Origin: Plicaturopsis crispa FD-325 SS-3
Lineage: Eukaryota; Basidiomycota; Agaricomycetes; Amylocorticiales; Amylocorticiaceae
Length of the DNA: 64,000 nucleotides
NCBI GenBank assembly: GCA_000827205.1
Contig: KN832563.1
Coordinates: 344,268 to 408,267, forward strand
Direction: 5' to 3'
Shown here piece after piece: positions 34,004 to 45,155 of the stretch (positions within the stretch are counted from its first letter, which is position 1; each line of letters starts with the position of its first letter). Under the pieces are notes generated by a model that saw only the letters and a program-made list of their open reading frames with translations, was not told where the DNA came from and did no database searches. The position numbers were made by a program, and so were the translations under genes.

Positions 34004-34593
34004 TGGTGAGTACTACTCGCAAGTCATGAAATAAATACTATACTGACCGCCAACTACTCAAGGACCAACACCCAAGGGCGAATGACCTCGGAAGAAAAGG
34101 TTGGAAAGGACGGGATACGTGCGACGATGAAGGAGGCGCCTTCGGCGCTTAGTTAGAGAGAGCAAAACCTGGCTCACGTTTATCCTAATATACGGAACAA
34201 CTGGAGAGGGGCTTTTTATCCGGAATGAGACAGGGTCGGGGGTTTTCGGAAAGGACATGCACAAAAAGGGGAAGATCTTGCCAAAAGAGGGAGCCGTCCC
34301 TAATAAGGAGCGTTTGAGCGAAACACAAACCTGGATAACAAGTATCCAGGAATTACGCCGTTGTTCATTTTTTTGTGGAGCGCAGCCTTGACAGTGCCTT
34401 TGTTCTTTGATTCGCTCACGTCTGTGTCGTGTCGCTCGTGCGAGCGTACATTACTCTCCCAGGGGCAGCATAAGGCTCCACTATCTTCAGTGCTCGGTTT
34501 TGACGTGCCAGGACGTACCTTGACCGGGAACCCAGCGACTCTCATAGCACCTCTTCATGCCCTTCCGTCCCCCACTGCACCGACGATCTTAAA
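34004..34593. other. Boundary spacer between accessory island and host-like genes
   Basis: No gene is supported. A GC-rich short hairpin (GCGCC TTC GGCGC) lies near 34138 and an 8-bp perfect hairpin lies at 34330-34350. Gene content changes from accessory to housekeeping-type across this interval. Confidence 0.45.
34330..34350. repeat. 8-bp perfect hairpin at the island border
   Basis: CCTGGATA (34330-34337), a 5-nt loop ACAAG, and TATCCAGG (34343-34350) form a perfect stem. A short hairpin is what a Helitron 3' end would carry, but no CTRR follows within the usual distance on either strand. Confidence 0.6.
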
Positions 34594-36342
34594 ATGTCCA
34601 CCTTGCAGTATACCGTATTGCCCACCACAACGAGCCGGATCGTGGGGTCAAGCGGTAGCTTGGCTGCAAGTACGGTGGTATCGACGCGACTTGGCAGACG
34701 GTACATGTGGCCAGTTGCTGCGGCTGTCTTGCTCTCGTTATCTCTGTACGGGCTGTTCAACGGCTTGTGTCAGCTGCAGCTACAGGATGTGCGCGAGGCA
34801 TGGCCTGAGGATCGCAGCTTTCCGCCCTTGTACGAAGAGTTTCACAGACTCGAGCGGGATTTACCGCAGCATAATTTGTCGCTGCCAGAGCCAGAGGGAA
34901 AGCACAGGAAGTTCTTGTGGATGGCAAATCATGTATACTGTGAGTGGCGTTCCATTTGCCTGGGATACTCTAAATTAAAGGATCGGATCTTGACGCCTGC
35001 AGCAGTGGGCTGGGGAAATGCTTTGCAGGAAGTGTTCCTGAACGCTCATTTGGCTCATGCATCTAAACGAGCGTGAGTGTGGCTTTTGAGCCTGCTTCAG
35101 ACAAAGATGTTGATTGTTTCATCGCAGGTTTGTATTCGATAACTACACATGGGCGAGACCAGAGGCGCCCGATTATTCTCAATTCCGTCAAAATCTTATC
35201 CCGAGTCGAATACCAATGTCTGCTATGATATCTGGTAAGCAGACTGATCATACATGGTCTAGTGTCTACTCACACAATGGCATGCATTCTAGGACCGATA
35301 GTTGGTGGAGAGCTCCCGCAGGGTGACGACGTCCCCCGTGCTGTATCCCGTGAATATTTTCAAAAAGTATGCCCCAACCGAACGGTCATCCACAGTGACG
35401 TGGTGAACGCTCATTTTCGATGGGCTTCCGCTGGAACAATCCTAGAGCAATGGCTAGAGCTGCTGGACACGATAGATGACCCATGTCTCGAGATTGACGC
35501 GCAGTCAAGTCAGATATTTGACATTTGGTTTGTCACGTCCTTATATTGAAACGCACTCGCTCATGACGCTGCGAACTAGGGTGTTTGGCACAACGCGGGT
35601 CCTCGATATATGGCCTACATTGTTTAGCTCCCCTATGCTGACAGGGTTCAACTGGTCGCCTTTGGTTCAATCAGCTTTCGAAGCGAATGCTGCTGCTCTT
35701 TCACCCTCCCGCACGGTTTTGTCATCGCTATTATCGTTTCTCCCCTCGGCCTCTCCTGAACCGACTGTCGACCCTTACTCCATGGAGCCTATCCCAGGCC
35801 TTCTAGCGTTGCATGTCCGGCGTGGGGACTTCAGTGACCACTGTCATCATCTCGCGACGTGGTCGTCTACCTACATGTCGTTCAACCTCTTTCATGGCCT
35901 TCCGGATACTTTCAAGCCGCCACCCGGCGCTGAATGGGGCTGGAACACTCCCGAAAACCATGCCATATATCTCGCACACTGTTTCCCGTCCGTGGAGCAG
36001 ATCGTCGACAAGGTGCACGCGATACGGACAAACTCGAGCGCAGGTATCGGTCTGCGGCGCGTGTACATCATGACGAACGCGCCGCGTGCATGGGTGAATG
36101 TCTTGAAATCGGCACTGCATGATGAAGGCCAGTGGGACGCCGTAGTCAGCAGTCGGGATCTGGAAATGACTTGGGAACAAAAACATGTTGCGCAGGCGAT
36201 CGATATGATGATCGGTCAGCGGGCACAAGTGTTCGTCGGGAACGGGGTGCGTTCTTTCTATCAATCCTTTTTCTCAAAGATTAGCTCATCGCTGGACACC
36301 AGTTCTCTTCTCTCTCATCGAACGTGGTTATGCTACGAATAA
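34594..36342 (+). CDS. Fungal O-fucosyltransferase-like glycosyltransferase, type II membrane protein
   Basis: The ATG at 34594 is followed by a short cytosolic tail and a signal anchor (YMWPVAAAVLLSLSLYGLF), the layout of Golgi glycosyltransferases. Introns starting at gtgagt (34940), gtgagt (35074), gtaagc (35235) and gtttgt (35527) join the luminal domain: GWGNALQEVFLNAHLAHASK, VFDNYTWARPEAPDYS, GPIVGGELPQGDDVPRAVSR, VIHSDVVNAHFRWASAG and FGTTRVLDIWPTLF. The sugar-nucleotide motif LLALHVRRGDFSDHC matches the H-x-R-x-G-D-(F) motif of O-fucosyltransferase-type enzymes. The end reads VFVGNGVRSFYQSFFSKISS. GDP-fucose use is by family analogy only; basidiomycetes carry many uncharacterised members. 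Confidence 0.75.
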
Positions 36343-36725
36343 TGAACGGCTTTTCGCTCCTCTCGACGCGCTTTTGGGGCCCATGACGCGTCGTGGGTAG
36401 CTCGTCAGATTCCTCTCCCCCTTCGCCTCTGCTACATGGACAAAACTTGGACTCTCATTCAACGCCTTCTGCTCTCCAGAGCCACTCATCACGTAGATTC
36501 GCGCGGACACTTGCATTTGGAATCATGTATTGCTATTCAAGTACTTACTTTACCCTAATTTCGACATAGTTATTCATTCTCTTGCTTTCCTGTCCTTCGC
36601 TTGCATCCCTTTCTCTTCTCACCAAATAATTGCGGACATATATAGACATTATGCATACGGCAATGCGAGCTACCAGTCAATTACAAACTTTACAGAAGCA
36701 GCAACGTTAACGAAAGCACGAAAGC
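36343..36725. other. Intergenic spacer
   Basis: AT-rich near 36530-36720 with a TATATAGACA element at 36639-36648. It probably holds the promoter of the small gene at 36726. Confidence 0.4.
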
Positions 36726-37249
36726 ATGAGACAAAGACGAGCACGACCCATCGCGGTACCTACAGAAGTGTACAAGAAGGAGGAGCACCTAATGGTGGGC
36801 TATTTCAAAAGCCTGGCGAGAGTGCGAGAGTATCACAACAAAACAGGAAATCACAAGGGGATCGACGTACAGTATGCAAGTATAGCAGGTATGACATTCG
36901 GAGGAGTGACGTCAATTATTTTGCGGGTTGGACACCTCATTATTCTCGATATCCCAGGTAAGTGGGACGTGTCTGCGCCAACCTTTCGTCAGCGGTTACG
37001 AGGTGTGAATTTTAATCTTGGCCGCGTACCCAGGAATACTCAATCTAACAGACGCTGCACGTCCTTTCGGGACTCTCACCACCTGGGTTGTATACATCAG
37101 CAAGAGTACAGGATACTTACATGGATTCGACTGTGATACCATTGGACTAGGATTGGGCTATGGCCGCAAGGTAAGTCGTAAGGCAAGAGACTGGGCGATT
37201 GAATGAAATCAACTCACTGTTTCCGATGCATCTCCTGAACTAGGAATGA
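36726..37249 (+). CDS. Small unknown protein, about 124 residues
   Basis: From the ATG at 36726, exons 36726-36957, 37034-37170 and the last codons at 37244-37249 join in phase at gtaagt donors. The product contains EEHLMVGYFKSLARVREYHN, GMTFGGVTSIILRVGHLIIL, DIPGILNLTDAARPFGTLTT and WVVYISKSTGYLHGFDCDTI, then GLGLGYGRKE. The strand-rich, glycine-rich end suggests a small beta fold. There is no clear signal peptide. No family was recognised. Confidence 0.4.
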
Positions 37250-37330
37250 TAAAAGGCTGTGGAAGATGTCGTCTATTGTCAGAGATCGGAGAGCTCCCTA
37301 GCGGAGACACTCACCAGATCGACAATTAAG

Positions 37331-38780
37331 TCATCCTCCCTGTCTACCCGGATCTTTGTATCCTCTGTCGCCACTTTGGGGATGACGGACTAGAATCACC
37401 AGCAATGTAACATAAGCAACTGGCAGTAAAGATAAACGGACACGAACCGCAAAATTGACGACGTCGTCCCCAGTTTCGTCCATTGGCCGGAGACGTACGT
37501 CCGGGTCCGCCTCCGATCGCTCGATGCTTTTGTCACGATTATCGTCAGCGTCCACCTCCTCGGCGTCCACCTCCATGTCCGTCATATCAGCCTTATCAAT
37601 ACTGCCTGCATTTGTATCCTCGCCGCAGTCGGTGTTCTCATCGCCCTGAAGAGTCTGCGACTGATCTCGCTCACTTCTCTCGGAGTCGGGATTGGAGTGT
37701 TGCGTGCTATCCTCCATCGTGTCCTGTGGCTCGGTCTCAGGATGTGAGACTGTGTCGACTAGTTGGCGCTTGACACGCTTTCTTGGGCTTGACTTTCGAC
37801 CAGCTTTCAGCCGCTCTGTCCGACTGAGCGTGATCAGGGTCCTCGAAAGCATAGCATTAGTTGCCCAGTTATCTTTAAAGCGCGTCAGGAAAGGGTGGCG
37901 GGTAGCCATCTGTGTGATTTCTATTACAATTTCGTAAAATCAATTATTTGAGAATGTACGTACTTGCTCATGCAGACTCTTGAGGACCTGCGGGTCCTGC
38001 TGAGTGTACGTTCTTCTGGTATCTAGGTGCTCACGGCACATTGTATTAACATATTGCTATGAGACCACGGTGCTCGTTACTAGAATGAAACAACTAACTG
38101 CGAGAGAGTGCGCACCTGTAAGCGCCTCCATCTTCCATCTTGCGACTCGAGGCCCATACTTCGCTGCAGTCCTGAATTGATTGTTGCTGGCTTGGGAATT
38201 TTACCCCCGTCTGCGTCATCGTCGACGTTTCTAAGCAAGCAAGACGATAAGAATATGATAATATGGAATTATGTACCTGCTTTTATTTCTTCAAATTCCA
38301 CCAAATAGTCCTGTTGATACAGGTATTCATCCTTGGGTATCAAGTGTATCAGACCATGAACAGTCAATACATCTCGCTCGCGCACCTCACAACTTTTCTT
38401 GAGGCGTTTGGCTGCATCTTGCGAGCTGCCTACTAGTTCACTGTGCTCTTCAGACGCACGATGGCCAGGAATAACGGTAAGCGTCGCAGACGCCGTATGC
38501 ATGTTCGCAATTCTGAGTTTTGTGCTCAGATTATACCTCGAAGCTGAGGCTGCATTCGCAGGGACTGGGTCATCTGTCCGCCTTTTTCGCTTCTCTGTTG
38601 AATAGACAGTATAGTTAGATGCAGCTGTATCAAAACATGAACACGCCCATACTGACCAGTACTTTGAGACGCCTCTGTAGGAGGACTCCCGCCCTGGACG
38701 TCTGTCGACATCGACAGTGCGGATGCTGAAACCTCCTCACTACGAGCCTTTGCAATTTCACCTGCCAGGGTGCGTGCCAT
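37331..38780 (-). CDS. Conserved basidiomycete protein, probably nuclear, function unknown
   Basis: The ATG at 38780 opens MARTLAGEIAKARSEEVSAS. Exons join to EKRKRRTDDPVPANAAS, LSTKLRIANMHTASATLTVI, VHGLIHLIPKDEYLYQQDYL and VEFEEIKA. Shorter exons with MGLESQDGRWR and QDPQVLKSLHEQ follow, then HPFLTRFKDNWATNAMLSRT, a basic GRKSSPRKRVKRQ patch and a long Asp/Glu/Ser-rich tail. Basic patches plus an acidic tail suggest a nuclear or chromatin protein. Several internal intron borders and the last exon are approximate. Confidence 0.55.
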
Positions 38781-39348
38781 AGATAGGAGATAGTACAGCC
38801 AAACGACACGGACGAGACACTTGCAGTAATTTATAGTTTGGAAATGAGGACGCGTGCAGACTGGGACGTGGTCACGATGTCATAAAAAGTACTGCTCTCA
38901 AATCGTTCCTGTGTCAAATTTGCGCAGCAACGTTCACGGCACAGAGCCAGAGTCGTAAAGGGGGCTCGAGGAGGGGCGAAGGGTTCAATCTAGGTTTCAA
39001 TCGTTCAAAGAGCTATGTATGAGCAAAATTTGAGAACTCTGGTACACACGAGTAATTAATTAATTATATAGTTTTGCTTACTTAGGATTGGATCCAACTT
39101 GAAGTCATCGGCATATACTTAACGACTCGGAGGACGGAGTTGGTCCCAAGTTGGTCCTGCACAACAGCTGTGTTAGGTTTCTTTCTCCGTTTTCTATAAA
39201 ATCTATCCTGGAAAGCAACTGGGACCCGCTCAAAGAATCGACATCGGACCCAGACACAGCAGAAACGCTCTGAATCGCTTACATGGTTGTGATCGCGACG
39301 ACGTTCGCATAGGCTCGCATTCTTTGCTCCGTACCAACACATACCGAC
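38781..39348. other. Divergent promoter region
   Basis: It lies between the minus-strand gene and the RhoGEF gene, which point away from each other. TTAATTAATTAATTA near 39055 is AT-rich. No coding signal is supported. Confidence 0.5.
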
Positions 39349-42176
39349 ATGGTTTCCGCCAACGGTCAGTATTTTACCTGTCTATCCTCGCATTGACAAC
39401 TTTTGACCAAGTTTCTGCAGTCAGGAGCGGCCCTTCGCCGTCTGCGGTCGACTTTCCATCGTCCGATGCGCCCGGTCAGCTGTCTCCGCCTCCACAAACC
39501 CAGCATACACGACCGCCGTACTTGCCTTTTCGCCGAATATCCCTCCCATCGGCGCCGAATCTTCTCCACCGGCAGTCCGTAGTCAGTGTCGCGTCGTTTG
39601 ACTCGCTGCCGGAGGAGGGTAGCACACCCAGCGCCGTGATGCCTGCTGTAATGCGGAACGCCGTTCGCAAATCTAAGGGCAGACCGTATCCCCCAGAGGC
39701 CAACAGGAGAGGCAGTCGCACGCGGCTCTCTAAACCTGGTGAAGAGGCAAGAGAGACGAAGCGCCGCAAGGTCATCCACGAGTTCTGCGATACAGAGAAA
39801 GCCTATGTCGACGGGCTCGAACTCATCTACTCCGTGAGTCCAGGTGCACAGTTCCGTCATATTCATTATTCAAATAATCTACAGCAATTTCTAACCCCCA
39901 TTATCGCGTCGCTCGACACGCCGCAACCACTGCTAGACCGCGCTGAGCTCACGTCCGTATTTTCCAATTTTATAGACATATGGAACCTTCATCGGTCATT
40001 CTTTTCATCGTTGACGGCCATCGTGAACCCAGCCGACTCGGGTGCATCTCCCGGTCCTCTTCCGCCGCTGTCTCCCATCCTTCTCTCGCACTTCCCATAC
40101 CTGTCCCTTTACAGCCCCTTCGTGACGTCATTCCCCGACGCCATATCTGCCCTCACATCTCTCTTGTCTAACAACGCGCCATTCGCGGCCTTTGTGTCAA
40201 AGCAAGAGTCCGATCCGCGTTGCGGGAAGTTAAAGCTGCGCGACTGGCTGCTCACCATCGTGCAGCGCTGCCCGCGGTACCTTCTCCTACTGAAAGATCT
40301 CATAAACTGCACTGAGCCGGATGACCCTGAGCACGCACAATTGACTGCCGTACATACTCTTGTGTCCAAAAGTGAGTCTCACCGATAGGCTGACGCGGGC
40401 GTTGCTGACGTTCTCTTAGTTACGTTGTCCCTCAATACATCTCTCCACACCCATGCCCAAACGCTCTCCCTTCTGGCACTTCAGCGCAGCACTCCGAATC
40501 TCCCCTTCCAGCTCATCTCCCCGGGCCGTACCTTCTTGAAGCGCGGGCCCCTTCTCCAACTCGAGTACGCCTCGTCGCCCCGCGAGCGCGAGTTCTTACT
40601 CTTCTCGGACTGCCTCGTGTGGTTGGCCAGCGCGGATCACAAGAACGACGGTGATCCGAGTGACAAGTGGGAGTGGGGTGGCGGTGGCGGACCTGCGAAG
40701 GGCAAAAACGGCGGACGGCCACTGATGTTACGCTCGCGAAGCAAGAGTGAGGCCGAGCTGCCAACACTGAACAACACGGAAAGCGATCGTCCAGGCCCTT
40801 CAAAGCTGAAGGCTCGCTATGCTAGCAGTAGTACAGACGATAAATGGCTATACAGGGGACGTGCTGAGCTCGTTGATCTCGAGGTAGTTGTCACGGCGCC
40901 AAGAGACCTCGGCGACGAGAGGCGGCTCGAAATCTTAAGTCCGGAAACATCTTTTGCGGTATATGCATGTCAGTAGCTCTCCTTCGACTTTTCTCTCGTT
41001 TACTGACACTACTCGGTCTACGTAGCAAACGAAGCTGAACGTGACGAATGGGCTGCAGCGATACGAAATGCCAAGTCATCGCTGCTGATCTCCCTCAACG
41101 CGATGCACCCAAATTCCACATTGACTTCATCATCCTCTACAAACCACCTGCGCAGATCACTTCAAGCGCTGCCCCATCTCCCGCAGGATGAACCGAAGAA
41201 GCCGCGGCGTGGAAAGGTGGAGCATTTTGTGCCTGCAATCTGGATACCAGATGGCAAGACACAAAGCTGCATGCGCTGCGGACGTGTATTTGGCTGGAGG
41301 CGAAGGCGACATCACTGCAGATTGTGCGGGAGATGTGTCTGCTCGAGCTGCTCAAGCAAGGTGGATGATTTTGTGCTCTGTTGTTTCAATACGCATTCGC
41401 TGATAATCATAGCGCAGACTTTTTTCATCTCAGATTCGAAACACAAGGACGGGACAAAGTCCGCGCGGTCTTGCGATGCCTGCTATGAGGCTGTTTTTCC
41501 CCTCCTCGAGCAGTCGGTAGCACCTTCTTCACCAGAACTCCCCGCTTCACAATCGAATTCCACTCTCTCGGGATTTCCGTCCTGGTTGACCATGCCATCG
41601 TTCCCTCTCACTCCGGAACGATGGCAAGCGCCAAGCGCCGATGCACTCATGGCCATCGATGTCGGCAGTCCAAGGCGTCCCTTGCATCGCATCGACGACG
41701 AGGAAGGCAGCTCTGGCCAGGACACACCTGGAGATGGACGCGATGCCACACCCTCCCCCATGTCTCGCATCCGACCGAAGTCTGCCGTGCGTCCTCGCAG
41801 CTATCACCAGATCCTCGAAGACTTCCAGGACCAGGAAGAGCAAGGATCGGCATCACGGCCAAGCGAGACGGAGGATCATTCAGAAGAAACGGACGACCGG
41901 TCGTCGAGGGGCACCAGCGTCCCGCCGTCTCCGCGGAGGGAAGACACCGCGCGACGGCACAAGCGGTACTCTCTTCCCGCCGTCGCGCTACAGACCAATC
42001 CTGTGACGGCACGGCCCAACGCGACGGGCGAAGGGCAGTCGAAACGGTACTCGCTGGTGCTTGGCCGATCGAGTGGCTCTGCTGTCCAGGCCCAGGCTCG
42101 ACTGAGGCAGCAAGAGGGGGAGCTGAGCGGAGGGGTGGCAGCGGCGAAATTGAATGAGCTGCTTAAGCGGCAGTAG
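39349..42176 (+). CDS. FGD-type Rho guanine nucleotide exchange factor (DH-PH-FYVE)
   Basis: The ATG at 39349 and a first intron (gtcagt to ctgcag) join MVSAN to [15 protein letters not shown]. The DH domain begins [20 protein letters not shown] and contains [29 protein letters not shown] and the conserved helix [23 protein letters not shown] region follows ([30 protein letters not shown]). The FYVE zinc finger has [33 protein letters not shown] and CDACYEAVF, with the RRHHCRLCG core that binds PtdIns3P. The tail is Ser/Pro-rich with RYSLPAV and KRYSLVLG repeats. It should activate Cdc42/Rho GTPases at endosomal or polarised-growth membranes. The architecture is complete. Confidence 0.9.
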
Positions 42177-42436
42177 ATACCCGACATGAATATCGAGGAC
42201 TTTGTTATCATTATCAGCTGGAATTTATGCAACGCTCTTCAGGTCAACAACACTTGGGTGTGGCATGCCTATTGGAAAACAATTAGGCCAGACCGATTAT
42301 TCAATGCAAGTAGCATGTTATTAACCGTAAAATACGCGGCCCTCGTCCCTCATACGCCGCAAATTAGTACCGTCATTTCGTTCCGCCAGTCTCGACAGGG
42401 CTTGGATCAGTTGAAGTACATGACTAATGCAACGTA

Positions 42437-44178
42437 TCAGCAGTCAGTCCCAGCATGGCGGCGATAGCGAATCCACGTACATCCATTGTCCTTAAGCTTA
42501 ACCAGCTGCAGGTCAACATTCTCTCGCAACCAAGCGACATCTTGCGGACTATCGGAAAAACGGGCACCGCTGGACACCAAGATGAGCTTTTGGACTGGAC
42601 AGCCGGCACGGAGGCGGGCCCTAGCCATAGCAGCAAGTTTCTGTATGACCCCTCGAGGCACCTCCTCGAGTGTCACGGATTGCAAGGAAGGCCATACGGG
42701 GCTCGGGCCTAACGAGGATTGAGAGAGGACGGCTAGGATATTTTCCTCGTACGCGTCCTGTCGCGAAATGACGACGAGATGCGTAATACCGGGAAGGGCG
42801 CGCATGAGCTCTACGGATGCATAGGTGTCTCGAAGCTTCAAACGATGGAGGCGTGGATACTGCGGAGATGTGGACGCCTGGACGCACCGCGCAAAGCGGT
42901 CGAGCTGGTTTTTCTGCGATGAACGGAACCCAAGGTACTCCAGCGAGGGTGTCAAGAGGGCGAGGGCAAACGGCACGAGGTAATCATCTACCGACGTGAC
43001 AGCGTCAAGGTGCAACTTCTTCAGCGACGGGAGAACGACCGGCGTCGGAGAGGCGGGGAACCTGACCTCGCAACAATGAAATGCGAGTTTCTCGAGCACC
43101 TTCATGTCCACCAATGCTTCTCGGAGGTGCTCGAAAGGCACCACGTCATACTCCCCACCCAACCTTAGCTCCTTGAGTGCAGTCAGCCCGGGGAAAGGAC
43201 CGGCAGAAAAGATATTGCTGTCAATTCGGAGGACAGACAAAAGCGGGGCACCGCCTCGAAACATGCGGATTTGTGGAGAATCAGGCTCATACACCCATTG
43301 ACAGTCTGCTTCGATCGCGATGTCGAGACTGCGAAGGTTAGGGACGTTCAACTCGACGAAGAGAGGTGCATCGGAGGGTGACATATCGTGAGCCGAGAAA
43401 GTGCGCCAGCGGTGACAGTGTTGGATTAGCCTCTCGAAGTGAATGCTAGACCTGCTCCAGCCGTCCCCGGAGGAGACGTCAATCAAGCAGGTGCGAGACC
43501 GTTGTAGATATAAATCAAGCAAGGCAGTGTGTTCGGGCATATGCATGATTTCGATATCGGTCCAGATTTGGGGAGTGCTGAGCGCCACCTCTCGCCAGTG
43601 GTGTGAGACATGGGAGACGAGGATCTCGAATGGAATGCGCCCCGACGTGCACTGCACCACGCCATGCTCGAAGATGATCCCCATGATCTCGTTTGGCAGG
43701 CGTGAAATCGGCGCTCTACGATTCAATATGACCCTTCCGCGAGCATGGATTATGCATTTGTTGTGTCGCAATCTTATAAGCTGCTGGACGAGAGTGTCAT
43801 CGGCCGCCTGCAGATTCTTGGCCTCTTCGCCCAGGTGCCGAAGGGCCGCGAGGTCTTCGTTACAGAGTCCTTTCATAGTCTGTACTCCAGAGTCGGTGAG
43901 CTCGATGTTAGAAATGAGATGTTGGCGTTACTCGCTGGTGGAGTTACGAGACGGTCGTGTTGAAAGGATGGATCACTTGGCGTATTTAAGGATGCGATGG
44001 TTTATGGTGGTATCTGTGCCCGGTAGATAGGTGTTGAGACGCGCGTGTACACAGAGTAGATGCACGTACTTACCTCGAGTCGCGACTTTGGTAGCCCAAG
44101 AGTCGCTGACGCAGATATGAGTGCGGGGTCCTCTGGAGGAGACGTCAATGAGCTCGGGGAAGCCAACGACGAGGACAT
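42437..44178 (-). CDS. F-box protein with leucine-rich-type repeats
   Basis: The true start is an upstream exon: ATG at 44178 encodes MSSSLASPSSLTSPPEDPAL to KSRLE, and a gtaagt donor joins in phase to LTDSGVQTMKGLCNEDLAAL. The F-box reads ISRLPNEIMGIIFEHGVV and VSHHWREVALSTPQIWTDIE. Repeats of leucine-rich type follow (LRSLDIAIEADCQWVYE; LKKLHLDAVTSVDDYLVPFA; LPSLKKL). This is the large agaricomycete F-box family typified by the TPQLWT/TPQIWT motif. It should act as an SCF adaptor with unknown substrate. It lies in the host-like half, unlike the island F-box genes. Confidence 0.85.
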
Positions 44179-44770
44179 CGACTCTACTGGACTGCTGACG
44201 GTTTATATACTATCCTAGAACCCAATGACAAAACGGACCCATTTCCGCTCGGCAGTCTTCATTTTTTGTCGCTTCTTTGCTTCTGCTGGCTGTCCATTGG
44301 CCCAAGCTTCATTTCTACTGCTCGCTAAATGATCGTCCGTCAAAGTGAGGATCGAAGCATACGTGCTATGTGCGGATTAACCAGTACGCACTTTTGTATC
44401 CGCGCTTTCGCCTACTAATTAGACCGGCATGCCTGAGGCTGGGGTCCGACTCGGATACTACCCTGAAACTTGAGTACTACCACTTACATAGTGTCGGTAA
44501 TCGTAGTTGACTGGAAAACACGCACCTACTCGGTACTTACAAAGCTGCAGCCTCGTTCAGCGTTCAAGTTCAACATCCACAAGCGAACCTGAGTTTCTCT
44601 TCGTCTGCACGGTACGAGCGTCGAGCGATGCGTACAAAGAGCCCAACCGTGTGCAGACCGACTCCCTCTCTCTGAGTTGAAATTTTGCATGATAATGTAA
44701 GAGTGCGACAGCGTCGTCGTTAGAGCCCAAGAGGGCCGAGGAATGAGTGCAAAAACACATCAAAACATAT
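44179..44770. other. Intergenic spacer before tRNA-Gly
   Basis: No coding signal is supported. It holds the promoter of the minus-strand F-box gene. Confidence 0.5.
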
Positions 44771-44849
44771 GCATTAAGGGGGAATTGAACCCCCGGCTGG
44801 TCGAATGTGCTAATGGCAACGACCAAGGTTACCACTACCCCATTAATGC
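44771..44849 (-). tRNA. tRNA-Gly (anticodon GCC) with a 9-nt intron
   Basis: Read on the minus strand, the acceptor arms are GCATTAA and TTAATGC. The D stem is GGGT/ACCT with loop AGTGGTA. The anticodon stem is GGTCG/CGACC. The T arm is GGGGG-TTCAATT-CCCCC. The anticodon loop is TTGCCA plus extra bases; removing TTAGCACAT after position 37 leaves a normal 7-nt loop with anticodon GCC. The box A-like TGGGGTAGTGG and box B GGTTCAATTCC are present. The 3' base after the acceptor is A. Confidence 0.85.
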
Positions 44850-45155
44850 TTGTTGAAGGAGTTGGAATGATGGTGTATCAGAGCCTCGTGTTTCTTTTGG
44901 AAGCTCTAGATCTGTAGGTTGCGAATACTACCTGCCTTTTCTGGAGTCCTCTTGACATCCCGGAGACACGATGCGGCGATGCCCTCGACGGTACAGCAAG
45001 GTACCTGGGTTCGCATGAGAGTGGACAGGACTGCTCACACCTGTCCTTGGTGGACGACATGATTAGAAAGAAAAACGGAGCGTAGTCCGCGTCTAGAGAA
45101 TGATAGATCTGTATACATGACACAAGACAAGAAGTACACTGTGCATAGCCGTACA
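44850..45155. other. Spacer between tRNA-Gly and the Rsa4/Notchless gene
   Basis: It probably contains the 3' untranslated region of the minus-strand WD40 gene. No gene is supported. Confidence 0.45.

Noticed and set aside
43443-44030. Forward open frame opposite the F-box gene
   Set aside because: It is antisense to a strongly supported F-box/LRR coding exon.
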